Shown here one piece after another: positions 56,135-64,000 of a DNA stretch of 64,000 nt. Within the stretch, counting starts at the first letter, position 1; the number at the start of each line of letters is the position of its first letter. The notes beneath the pieces were generated by a model. The model had not been told where the DNA came from, did no database searches, and saw only the letters and a list, made by a program, of their open reading frames with translations. The stretch is from Burkholderia latens. Lineage in GTDB: Bacteria > Pseudomonadota > Gammaproteobacteria > Burkholderiales > Burkholderiaceae. A program made the position numbers and the translations under genes. The stretch lies in contig NZ_CP013438.1 of assembly GCF_001718795.1 (NCBI RefSeq), forward strand, positions 1,364,001 through 1,428,000. Reading direction: 5' to 3'.

Positions 56135-56989
56135 ATGACCACTGAAGCAATCACCACGGATTCACTCGCGGTTGCCGAGCGCGTGCGCGAGCTGATGACC
56201 CGCAACGGCATCGGCAAGCGCCAGCAGACCACCGAGCTGTGTCGCATCCTCGACCTGAGCTTTTCGCAGGGTCACCGCAAACTGCGCGGCAGCAGTCCCT
56301 GGACGCTCGCGCAGATCAAGAAAGTTGCCGAAGCGTACGGCGAACCCGCCGCTCAATTGTTCGGCGCGCAGACGCTCGACCCCGGCATGGTCGGCGCCTA
56401 TTCCCAGGAGGCCGTGCTTTATGCCGGCGTCGCCGAGATTCCGTGCACCGCATGGATCGGCGCGCCGCTCGAAGCCGGCGCACGCCCCGAGTTCGTCGCG
56501 TACGAACAGAACGGCCGCTGGCGCGTGCTGCGCCATACCGGCGTGCTGTATCAGAACGCGTACGACGTGCACAAGATCGAGATCTATCCGCGCCGCGCGG
56601 AGAGCGACAAGCTGGTCGTCGCGGTGATCGATCCCGATCGTGTCAGCTCGACCGAGCTGTGCCGCTATCTCGAACGGCAGGGCTTCGCGACGGCCGCGTT
56701 CGACGGCCTCGCGCCGTTCGTCGATGCGCTGCAGGGTCAGGCGTTCGATGCGGTCGTCACCGAATGGCTGTTCGACGACAGCACGGCCGCCACCGCGATC
56801 AAGGCAGTGCGCACGTCCGACAATCCGGGCGCGCCGATCTTCGTGCTGACGGGCGACCTGCTCACCGGCCGCGCGAGCGAAGCGGACATCAGCGAAGTAA
56901 TCCGCGCATTCGACGTCGTCTGCTACGAGAAGCCCGCGCGCATGGCGATCCTGAGCGCCGATCTCGCGAAACGGCTCGCACGCGGCTAA
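56135..56989 (+). CDS. BetR-type HTH protein with a C-terminal pseudo-receiver
   Basis: This 284-residue protein has an N-terminal DNA-binding domain (about residues 10-78: RVRELMTRNGIGKRQQTTEL and SFSQGHRKLRGSSPWTLAQI) resembling the BetR domain. A middle segment of unknown type follows (EAVLYAGVAEIPCTAWIGAP). A C-terminal response-regulator-like domain spans about 160-284 (KLVVAVIDPDRVSSTELCRY ... FDAVVTEWLFDD). Where receivers have the phosphorylated Asp, this reads Glu (VVTEWLF), so it may be locked or act without phosphorylation. The ATG at 56135 is preferred over an in-frame start 31 codons upstream. No kinase gene is adjacent. Confidence 0.78.
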   Translation: MTTEAITTDSLAVAERVRELMTRNGIGKRQQTTELCRILDLSFSQGHRKLRGSSPWTLAQIKKVAEAYGEPAAQLFGAQTLDPGMVGAYSQEAVLYAGVAEIPCTAWIGAPLEAGARPEFVAYEQNGRWRVLRHTGVLYQNAYDVHKIEIYPRRAESDKLVVAVIDPDRVSSTELCRYLERQGFATAAFDGLAPFVDALQGQAFDAVVTEWLFDDSTAATAIKAVRTSDNPGAPIFVLTGDLLTGRASEADISEVIRAFDVVCYEKPARMAILSADLAKRLARG

Positions 56990-57106
56990 GCCGCGTCCGC
57001 CGGCATCCCCGGCGGACGGCCGGCCTGCGCGCCGCACGGCGGCCGTGCACGGGTTCGTCAGTACAATAGCCGGACCGTTCACGACCGGCATCCGCCGCCC
57101 GACTTC

Positions 57107-58774
57107 ATGGCCCGCCTGATTCCCGACGACTGGAAAAGCCTTGCCGCCACCGGTGCGGCCGAACGCGAGCGCGAGACGCTCGCCGCGCTCGAACACGCGC
57201 TGCCGGACACCTACACCGTCTATCACGGCGTGCACTGGACGCGCGCCGACGAAGGCTACTCGGTGTTCGGCGAAGCGGCGTTCGTCGTCGTGAGCGCGGC
57301 CGGCCGCGTGCTGCTGATCGAGCAGAAGGCCGGCTTCCTGCGCGAGACGCCGAAAGGGCTCGTGAAGGTCTACCTGCAGAAGGAACGCAACGTCGCGATC
57401 CAGCTCGCGCGCACGCAGGAAACGCTGCACCGCCGCCTGACGGCCGCGCTCGGCGCAGGCGTCTACGGCGTCGATGCGCTGCTGTACTGCCCCGACTACT
57501 CGATCCGCGACGCGGCAATCGCCGGCGTCGCGGCCGACCGCATCGTCGACGCGTCGCGCAAGGCGCAGCTCGCGGACGTGATCCGGCAGATCCTGCCGGA
57601 GCACGAAGAACCGCTGCCGAACGCGGCGAAATTGCATCATTTTCTCGCCGACGAACTCGCGCTCACGCCGGACACGAGCGCGCTCGTCGGCCAGGCCGGC
57701 ACGCTGGTCACGCGGCTGTCGGGCGGGCTCGCCGCATGGGCGCGCCAGCTCGAGTTCACGCCGTTCCGGCTGCGCGTGACGGGCACCGCCGGCTCGGGCA
57801 AGACGCAGCTCGCGGTGCAGGCGATGCGCGACGCGGTCGCGGCCGGCAAGCGCGTGCTGTACGTGTGCTTCAACCGGCCGCTCGCCGATTACATCGCGCG
57901 GATCGCGCCGCCCGGCGCGAAGATCGCGAACTACCACCAGCTGTGCGACTGGGTGGCGCGCGACGGCGGCTATACGCCCGACTTCGATACGCCCGGCGCA
58001 TTCGAGCGGCTCGAGGCGCGCTTCGCGGAAACGCCGGTGACGCAACGCTGGAAGTTCGACGTGCTGATCGTCGACGAAGGCCAGGATTTCCATGCGCCAT
58101 GGGCGGCCGCGCTGGAGCGCCTGCTCGCGCCAGACGGCGCATGGTGGTGGCTCGAGGATCCGCTGCAGAACCTCTATCTGCGCGAGCCCGTCGCGCTGCC
58201 GGGCTGGGTCACGCTGAAGGCGTTGACGAACTACCGCAGCCCGCGCGACTTGCTCGAATTCGTGCGCGACGTCGTCGGCCGTGTCGAGCCGCTCGCGGCC
58301 GAACTGCGCTCGGGCAGCCCGTTCGACGGTTCGGATCCGTCGGTGTCGTCATATGGAGAAGATGGCGCATCGGGTGACGCGCTCGCGCAAGCCTGCATCG
58401 ATGCGACGAAGCGCGCGATCACGCACGCGTTGTCGCTCGGCTTTCGCAAGCAGGACATCGCGGTGCTGTCGTATCGCGGCCGCGAAAGCTCGGTACTTGC
58501 GCCGCTCGACCAGCTCGGGCCGCACCGCGTCAAGCGCTTCACCGGCAAGTATGACCTGTTCGGCAACCCTGAATATCGGGAAGGCGACGTGCTGCTCGAT
58601 TCGATTTACCGGTTCAAAGGGCAATCGGCGCCATGCGTGATCCTCACCGAAGTCGACTTCGACACGCTCGATGCGCGCGCGGCCCGCAAGCTGTTCGTCG
58701 GCGCGACGCGTGCGACGATGAAGCTGCTGCTCGTTGCGTCGGCGCGCGCGGCCGCGCAGCTCACGGCCGGCTGA
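57107..58774 (+). CDS. NERD nuclease domain - superfamily 1 helicase
   Basis: This 555-residue protein joins an N-terminal NERD nuclease-related domain (about residues 15-120; YSVFGEAAFVVVSAAGRVLL then IEQKAG as the E-x-K nuclease pair) to a UvrD/Rep-type helicase core. The core has Walker A GTAGSGKT (Lys about 232), motif II VDEGQDF, motif III-like WWWLEDPLQNLY, YRFKGQSAPCVIL and the final LFVGATRA with the arginine finger. It should be an ATP-driven DNA-processing enzyme for repair or defence. It stands alone. Confidence 0.85.
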   Translation: MARLIPDDWKSLAATGAAERERETLAALEHALPDTYTVYHGVHWTRADEGYSVFGEAAFVVVSAAGRVLLIEQKAGFLRETPKGLVKVYLQKERNVAIQLARTQETLHRRLTAALGAGVYGVDALLYCPDYSIRDAAIAGVAADRIVDASRKAQLADVIRQILPEHEEPLPNAAKLHHFLADELALTPDTSALVGQAGTLVTRLSGGLAAWARQLEFTPFRLRVTGTAGSGKTQLAVQAMRDAVAAGKRVLYVCFNRPLADYIARIAPPGAKIANYHQLCDWVARDGGYTPDFDTPGAFERLEARFAETPVTQRWKFDVLIVDEGQDFHAPWAAALERLLAPDGAWWWLEDPLQNLYLREPVALPGWVTLKALTNYRSPRDLLEFVRDVVGRVEPLAAELRSGSPFDGSDPSVSSYGEDGASGDALAQACIDATKRAITHALSLGFRKQDIAVLSYRGRESSVLAPLDQLGPHRVKRFTGKYDLFGNPEYREGDVLLDSIYRFKGQSAPCVILTEVDFDTLDARAARKLFVGATRATMKLLLVASARAAAQLTAG

Positions 58775-58835
58775 CGCGGCGGGGCGACCGTTCCGTCACG
58801 CGGCAGTCCCCGCCCGCGGCCCGCCCCGCTGCCGG

Positions 58836-60395
58836 TCAAGCCACGCGGAACGCGCCAACCGCCCGGCGCAGCCCTTCCGCCTGCTCTTCGAGCGATGCGG
58901 CAGCCGCCGCAGCCTGTTCGACCAGCGCCGCGTTCTGCTGCGACACCTGATCCATCTGCGACACCGCGCGGTTTACCTGCTCGATCCCGTCGCGCTGCTC
59001 GTTGGACGCGGCTGCGATCTCGGTCATGATGCCGGTCACGCGGCCGATCGCCTGCTGGATGTCCTGCATCGTCGCGCCGGCCACGCTGACGAGCCGCGAG
59101 CCGGTCGCCACGCGCTCGACCGATTCGCCGATCAGCGTACGGATTTCCTTCGCGGCCGACGCCGACCGCTGCGCGAGCGTGCGCACCTCGCCCGCGACGA
59201 CCGCGAAGCCGCGTCCCTGCTCGCCCGCGCGCGCGGCCTCGACCGCCGCATTGAGCGCGAGGATGTTGGTCTGGAATGCGATGCCTTCGATCGTGCCGAT
59301 GATATCGGCCACCTTCTGCGAACTCTGGTCGATCTCGTTCATCGTGCCGATCACTTCGCCGACGACCGTCGCGCCGCGCGTCGCGATCTCGCTCGCGGTG
59401 TCCGCGCATGCCTGCGCCTCGACCGCATGATCGGCGTTCTGCTTCACGGTCGCCGTCAGCTGCTCCATGCTCGCGGCGGTCTGCTGCAACGCGGCCGCCT
59501 GCTCCTCCGTGCGTTGCGACAGGTCCGTGTTGCCGGCCGCAATCTGATGCGTCGCGGTCGAGATCGCTTCCGAGCCCTGGCTGACCTGGCGCACCGTATC
59601 GGCGAGGCTGCGCTGCATGCCGGTCACGCCCTTGACCAATTCGGCCATCTCGTCGCGCGACGACCAGCGCACTTCCGACGTGAGATCGCCGTCCGACAGA
59701 CGGCGGAAATGCGACAGCAGCCGATTCACCGGTTGCGTGATCGCGAAATGCAGGCCGATCGCGCAGCCGAGGCACGCGGCAAGCCCGAACGCGATGCCGG
59801 CGATCGCGCCCGCCCGCATCCAGCCGTAATACGTCTGCGCGGTGTCGTACACGTCCTTGCCGCGCCCCGCCTGGTATGCATCGAGTGCATCGGTGGCCTG
59901 CGTGAGCGCGACCGACAGCGGCGGAGCGACCGTCATCAGCAGCCGGTCAGCGTCGTCGCGGCGGCCGGTGCGGATCGCGTCGATCATCGGCTTCAGCCCC
60001 TGGCCGATCAGCGCCTGGCGCGCCGCGTCCAGGCGCGTCGCAAGCGGGCCTTCGTCGCCGTCGTGCGGCATCGCCGCATAGGTGCGCCACGCGGCGTCGG
60101 CCTTCGCGAGATAACCCTCGGCCTTCTTGACGAGATCCGGCACGTCCGGCGCCTCCGGATGCAGCATCGCGCGGTCGAGCGTCGTGCGCACGATCGTCAG
60201 GTTCAGACTCGCGGCGGACAGCGCCGTCTTTGCGGCCAGCTGGCGCGTATACGCCTCGTCGAGCGCACGGTTCGAGCTCTGCATGCCGGCAAGGCCGATC
60301 AGGCCCGATACGACGAGCAGCACGGCGACGAGACCGAGCGTGGAGAAAATCCGCGTACGGATCGAGAAACGGGAAAACAGGGCGTTCAGGTTCAT
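58836..60395 (-). CDS. Methyl-accepting chemotaxis protein (Tar-type)
   Basis: This 519-residue chemoreceptor has a membrane segment at about residues 14-36, a periplasmic four-helix Tar-like ligand domain (37-190) and a second membrane segment (about 192-212). A HAMP domain (213-265) precedes the signalling hairpin, whose tip reads IEGIAFQTNILALNAAVEAA RAGEQGRGFAVVAGEVR. It has no C-terminal CheR-binding pentapeptide; it ends GAFRVA. The ATG at 60395 begins MNLNALFSRFSIRTRI. The ligand is unknown. A FliA-type promoter lies upstream. Confidence 0.93.
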   Translation of the reverse strand: MNLNALFSRFSIRTRIFSTLGLVAVLLVVSGLIGLAGMQSSNRALDEAYTRQLAAKTALSAASLNLTIVRTTLDRAMLHPEAPDVPDLVKKAEGYLAKADAAWRTYAAMPHDGDEGPLATRLDAARQALIGQGLKPMIDAIRTGRRDDADRLLMTVAPPLSVALTQATDALDAYQAGRGKDVYDTAQTYYGWMRAGAIAGIAFGLAACLGCAIGLHFAITQPVNRLLSHFRRLSDGDLTSEVRWSSRDEMAELVKGVTGMQRSLADTVRQVSQGSEAISTATHQIAAGNTDLSQRTEEQAAALQQTAASMEQLTATVKQNADHAVEAQACADTASEIATRGATVVGEVIGTMNEIDQSSQKVADIIGTIEGIAFQTNILALNAAVEAARAGEQGRGFAVVAGEVRTLAQRSASAAKEIRTLIGESVERVATGSRLVSVAGATMQDIQQAIGRVTGIMTEIAAASNEQRDGIEQVNRAVSQMDQVSQQNAALVEQAAAAAASLEEQAEGLRRAVGAFRVA

Positions 60396-60448
60396 GACGG
60401 CACGTGAGCGATGAAAAGTGCCGCGGCAATCGATCCGCGGCATTCTGG

Positions 60449-60475
60449 ATTACGGTTTGCCTGCAAAAAACTTGA
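60449..60475 (-). promoter_or_regulatory. Candidate FliA (sigma-28) promoter of the chemoreceptor gene
   Basis: On the minus strand TCAAGTTT (60475-60468), an 11-base spacer and ACCGTAAT (60456-60449) resemble the flagellar sigma-28 pattern TAAAGTTT-N11-GCCGATAA. It is about 55 bp before the ATG, as expected for a motility-class gene. Confidence 0.5.
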
Positions 60476-60609
60476 GCCCGTCCGCTCCTTTGGCTGATCG
60501 CGATCAATGTTTCCTCGCGGCAATCTTCCGTTACCGCTGCAACAATTAGAGGCCAGACAGAAATTGACCAGACAATCATTCGCGCCTATATTTCCAGCAA
60601 TTCCCTGCC

Positions 60610-62139
60610 ATGGCAGATACTTTAATGCGAACCGATCCCCTCCTTGTGCCGGCCGCGGCTGACGCGGCCCGTCGCGACGCGCCAGCCGGCCTGATCGTCG
60701 CCGCGCTGCTGCTCGTGATGCTGTTGTCCGCGCTCGACCAGACGATCGTGTCTACGGCGCTGCCGACCATCGTCGGCGAACTCGGCGGCCTCGACCGGCT
60801 GTCGTGGGTCGTCACCGCGTACCTTTTATCGTCGACCGTCGTGCTGCCGCTGTACGGCAAGCTCGGCGATCTGTACGGCCGCAAGGTCGTGCTGCAAGCC
60901 GCGATCGTGCTGTTTCTCGCCGGCTCCGCGCTGTGCGGCATCGCGCAGGACATGACGCAGCTGATCGTGCTGCGTGCGCTGCAAGGGCTCGGCGGCGGCG
61001 GACTGATGGTCGTCACGATGGCCGCGATCGGCGATCTCGTGCCGCCCGATCGCCGTGCACGCTATCAAGGCATGTTCGGCGGCGTATACGGCCTCGCGAC
61101 GATCGTCGGGCCGCTGCTCGGCGGCTTCCTGGTCGAACATCTGTCGTGGCGCTGGATTTTCACGATCAACCTGCCGCTCGGCTTCGTCGCGCTCGCGGTG
61201 ATCGGCATCGCGTTCCGACCGCATGCCGCGCACGTGAAGCACCGGATCGACTACATGGGCGCCGCGTTCCTGGCGACCGCCCTCACCTGCGTGATCCTGT
61301 TCACCAGCGAAGGCGGGTCGCTGCTGCCGTGGTCGTCGCCGCAGCTTTGGATGACGCTGGTGCTCGGCGTGGTCGCGGTGGGCGGTTTCATCTATGAGGA
61401 ACGGCTCGCGGCCGAGCCCATCATGCCGCTCACGCTGTTCCGGCAGCGCACGTTCGTGCTGATGAGCCTGATCGGCTTCGTCGTCGGCATCGCGTTGTTC
61501 GGATCGGTCACGTTCATTCCGCTCTATCTGCAGGTCGTGAAGGGATCGACGCCGTCGCAAGCCGGAATCCAGCTGCTGCCGATGATGGGCGGGATGCTCG
61601 CGATGTCGGTCGCAAGCGGCCGGCTGATTTCGCGGCTCGGCACGTATCGGCCGTTCCCGATCGCAGGCACGGCCATCGGCGGCGTCGCGATGGCGCTGCT
61701 GGCCACGCTGTCGCTCGACACGCCGCTGCACACGATTTATGCGTACATGGCACTGCTCGGGATCGGACTCGGCATGGTGATGCCGGTGCTGACGCTCGCG
61801 GTGCAGAACACGGTGGAATTCCGGCACATGGGCGTCGCGACGTCGGGCGCGACGCTGTTCCGCTCGATCGGCGGCTCGCTCGGCGTCGCCGCGTTCGGCG
61901 CGCTGTTCTCGCACGGGCTGCAGGCGCGGCTCGCACCGGCGCTCGCGGCCGGCACGGATTTGCCGCCCGCGCTGGGGCCCGCTGCCGTGCACCAGTTGCC
62001 GGATGCGGTTCGCGACGCGTATCTGCGCGCGTTCTCCGGGTCGCTGCATGTGGTGTACCTGGCGGCGGCCGGCGTGATCGCGATCGCGTTCGTGCTTGCG
62101 TGGTTCGTCGAGAGCGCGCCGTTGCGCAACCGGCGCTGA
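60610..62139 (+). CDS. DHA2-family (EmrB/QacA) multidrug exporter
   Basis: This 509-residue inner-membrane protein has about fourteen hydrophobic segments. Motif D1 at the first helix reads LDQTIVSTALPTIVGELGG, motif A in loop 2-3 GKLGDLYGRKVV, and motif C in helix 5 is seen in GGVYGLATIVGPLLGGFLVE. These identify the 14-helix drug:proton antiporters. It lacks an adjacent membrane-fusion gene, so it may act alone. The ATG at 60610 has no strong ribosome site; an ATG five codons later is possible. It is divergent from the chemoreceptor gene. Confidence 0.9.
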   Translation: MADTLMRTDPLLVPAAADAARRDAPAGLIVAALLLVMLLSALDQTIVSTALPTIVGELGGLDRLSWVVTAYLLSSTVVLPLYGKLGDLYGRKVVLQAAIVLFLAGSALCGIAQDMTQLIVLRALQGLGGGGLMVVTMAAIGDLVPPDRRARYQGMFGGVYGLATIVGPLLGGFLVEHLSWRWIFTINLPLGFVALAVIGIAFRPHAAHVKHRIDYMGAAFLATALTCVILFTSEGGSLLPWSSPQLWMTLVLGVVAVGGFIYEERLAAEPIMPLTLFRQRTFVLMSLIGFVVGIALFGSVTFIPLYLQVVKGSTPSQAGIQLLPMMGGMLAMSVASGRLISRLGTYRPFPIAGTAIGGVAMALLATLSLDTPLHTIYAYMALLGIGLGMVMPVLTLAVQNTVEFRHMGVATSGATLFRSIGGSLGVAAFGALFSHGLQARLAPALAAGTDLPPALGPAAVHQLPDAVRDAYLRAFSGSLHVVYLAAAGVIAIAFVLAWFVESAPLRNRR

Positions 62140-62223
62140 CCGTCTGCCGGCGGGCCGGCATCGGCGCGTCGTGGCGCCGTCCGCACTCCGATACCGCGTG
62201 GGCGGCCGTCGCGCGCGCCATCG

Positions 62224-63222
62224 TCACGGCACCAGCACCACTGCGCCCGTCGTCTGCCGCGATTCCAGCAGCCGATGCGCATCGGCCGCCCGTTCGAGCG
62301 GCAGCCGCGCACCGATTTCGACGTGCATGCCGCCCGCCAGCCGTTCGAGCGTCGCGCGCGCCGCCTCCCGGTAACCGTCGACGTCGCGCGCGATGAAGCC
62401 GAGCACGCTCGGGCGCGCCAGCGCGATCGAGCGTGCCGGCCCCAGTTCGTCGAGATCGATCGTCTGACGAGTGCCGATCGCGGCCACCTGACCGATGCTC
62501 GCGACCGTCCCGAACGGCCGGACCGCGCCCAGCGTGCGCATCAGCACGTCGCCGCCGATGCCGTCGATCGCGTAATCGACGCCGGCGCCGCCGCCGAACG
62601 CGCGGGCCGCCGCCACGAAATCCGCCTCCCGGTAATCGACCACCGCTTCTGCGCCATGCGTGCGCACCAGCGCGGCCTTCGCGGCCGAGCCGACCGTACC
62701 GATCACGCGCGCACCGAGCGCGCGCGCCCACTGCGTTGCCAGTAACCCGACACCGCCGGCCGCCGCATGCACGAGCACGGTATCGCCGGCGCTGACCTGA
62801 CGCACGCGGTGCATCAGCATGAAGACCGTGATGCCCTTGAGCAGCCCGGCAGCGGCCACGTCGTCGCCGACGCCGTCGGGCACGGGCACTACGCGTTCCG
62901 CGGGCACCGCGCGGAAGCTCGCGTAGCTGCCGGTCGGCAGTCCCGCATACGCGACGCGCTGCCCGGCCATAAGCGCCGTCACGCCGGCGCCGACGGCCTC
63001 CACCACGCCGACCGCCTCCACACCGAGCGTATCGGGCAGCGCCGGCAACGGATGCGCGCCGGTACGGAAATAGATGTCGACGAAATTCACGCCGACGGCG
63101 GTTTGCCGAATCAGCACCTCGCCGGCGCCGGGCGGCGCGACGGGCGCGTCGATCCGGCGCAGCACGCCGGCATCGCCGTAGCGGTCGATTCCGATGCGGA
63201 TGGCGGTAGCGGGTCGGGTCAT
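62224..63222 (-). CDS. NADPH:quinone oxidoreductase, zinc-free medium-chain dehydrogenase
   Basis: This 332-residue protein is a QOR-type MDR enzyme: GVNFVDIYFRTGAHPLPALP, GVEAVGVVEAVGAGVTAL, QRVAYAGLPTGSYASF, LLKGITVFMLMHRVRQVSAG and the nucleotide motif AAAGGVGLLATQWARALGA. It lacks the catalytic zinc cysteine. It reduces quinones or other electrophiles with NADPH. The ATG at 63222 gives MTRPATAIRIGIDRYG. It is divergent from a LysR gene 83 bp away, its likely regulator. Confidence 0.92.
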   Translation of the reverse strand: MTRPATAIRIGIDRYGDAGVLRRIDAPVAPPGAGEVLIRQTAVGVNFVDIYFRTGAHPLPALPDTLGVEAVGVVEAVGAGVTALMAGQRVAYAGLPTGSYASFRAVPAERVVPVPDGVGDDVAAAGLLKGITVFMLMHRVRQVSAGDTVLVHAAAGGVGLLATQWARALGARVIGTVGSAAKAALVRTHGAEAVVDYREADFVAAARAFGGGAGVDYAIDGIGGDVLMRTLGAVRPFGTVASIGQVAAIGTRQTIDLDELGPARSIALARPSVLGFIARDVDGYREAARATLERLAGGMHVEIGARLPLERAADAHRLLESRQTTGAVVLVP

Positions 63223-63305
63223 GACGTTCCTCGCAATCGAATGAAGTGACACGATCATCCCATCGTGCATAATCGATCGGAATTCCCGTTACGCGCCCAT
63301 CTACT

Positions 63306-64000
63306 GTGCAAATTTCGACCGATTCGACGCCTGGCTCCGGTCAACCGGCGAGCTGGGACGATCTCCGCTATTTCCTCGCCGTGATGCGCGGCGGCAGCCT
63401 GTCGGCGGCGGCGCGCGCGCTGCAGGTTCAGCATTCGACAGTCGCCCGGCGCATCGACGCGCTCGAATCGGCGCTTGGCATCCGGCTGTTCGACCGGCTG
63501 CCGCGCGGCTGGCCGCCGACCGACGAAGGGCTGCATCTCGCCGAGCATGCAGGCCGCGTCGAAGCGGACGTGCATGCGTTCGCGCGCGCCGCGCAGGGAG
63601 CGGCGACGCTCGACGGCGTCGTGCGCGTGTCGGCGTCGCCGGTATTCGCGAGCCACTTCCTCGCGCCGCGGCTCGCCCGCGCGCAACGCGCGTGGCCCAC
63701 GCTGCGGATCGACCTGCTGGGCGAGATGCACGCGGCCAATCTGTACGCGCGCGAAGCCGATCTCGCGGTGCGGCTGTCGCGGCCGAGCGAAGCGGGGCTC
63801 GCCGCACGCCGGCTCGGCACGATGCGCTTCGCGCTGTGCGCGTCACCCGACTGGGCCGCCGCGCCGCCCGACACGTGGGCGTTCGTCGGCTACGACGACG
63901 CGCTCGCGCAAATGCCGCAACAGCAGTGGCTAGAACGCTTCGCGGCCGGCGGTCGCTTTGCGTTCATCGCGAACGATCTGGCCGCGCTGCATCGTGCATG
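63306..64000 (+). CDS. LysR-family transcriptional regulator (3' end beyond window)
   Basis: The first 231 codons of a LysR regulator are present. The HTH segment reads GGSLSAAARALQVQHSTVAR then RIDALESALGIRLFDRLPRG, and the effector domain begins at about residue 95. No ATG gives the expected length; the GTG at 63306 starts a 17-residue leader before SWDDLRYFLAVMRGG and is chosen for want of a better start. The gene runs off the right edge. It is divergent from the quinone oxidoreductase gene. Confidence 0.85.
   Translation, partial: MQISTDSTPGSGQPASWDDLRYFLAVMRGGSLSAAARALQVQHSTVARRIDALESALGIRLFDRLPRGWPPTDEGLHLAEHAGRVEADVHAFARAAQGAATLDGVVRVSASPVFASHFLAPRLARAQRAWPTLRIDLLGEMHAANLYAREADLAVRLSRPSEAGLAARRLGTMRFALCASPDWAAAPPDTWAFVGYDDALAQMPQQQWLERFAAGGRFAFIANDLAALHRA

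Overview
The window is high-GC proteobacterial DNA. Codon use, gene families and neighbourhoods point to Burkholderia, most likely the B. cepacia complex and a secondary chromosome. That placement is inferred from the dense LysR regulators, D,D-dipeptide transporter, OmpC-type porin, bcp-type contact-dependent inhibition locus and several c-di-GMP and chemotaxis genes. No rRNA, tRNA, CRISPR array or complete insertion sequence was seen.

Layout. 1-155 is the start of a Tat-exported, probably bicupin oxalate decarboxylase gene. 491-7361 is a D,D-dipeptide utilisation operon: an RpiR regulator, ddpX dipeptidase and a five-gene ABC importer, with a long symmetrical inverted repeat just before the regulator. 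7500-11743 holds small envelope proteins, a LysR gene, a class A beta-lactamase homologue whose catalytic motifs are all lost, a LysM/degenerate-M23 lipoprotein and a 36-residue membrane peptide. 11901-21833 mixes LysR regulators, a large lipoprotein behind a LacI-type operator pair, an aldo/keto reductase, a porin, an OpgC-like acyltransferase and an esterase. 21957-26151 is an organosulfur-type flavin monooxygenase cluster. 26395-35628 carries an aromatic-ring hydroxylase with its LysR, an SDR, a cupin, two c-di-GMP enzymes and an MFS transporter.

35848-43162 is an eroded two-partner secretion / contact-dependent inhibition locus. The transporter bcpB looks intact. bcpA has lost its ATG start (ACG) and everything after about residue 1200, while an Imm8-like immunity gene and two further low-GC orphan modules remain downstream, one of them frameshifted.

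43609-51748 contains a potassium channel, an FAD oxidoreductase, an unrecognised gene behind a textbook LexA box, and a manganese/oxidative-stress group: mntH, low-affinity iron permease, manganese catalase and a DUF892 ferritin-like protein. 51866-53886 is a secondary groESL pair in which groEL is cut by an in-frame amber codon. 54522-64000 holds small conserved proteins, a BetR-type regulator with a pseudo-receiver, a NERD-helicase, a chemoreceptor with a FliA-type promoter, a DHA2 drug exporter, a quinone oxidoreductase and a LysR gene cut by the window edge.

A recurring theme is proteins kept or recently broken: the pseudo-beta-lactamase, the degenerate LytM protein, bcpA, a frameshifted immunity gene and groEL. 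All functional statements come from reading motifs by eye; no database search was run.
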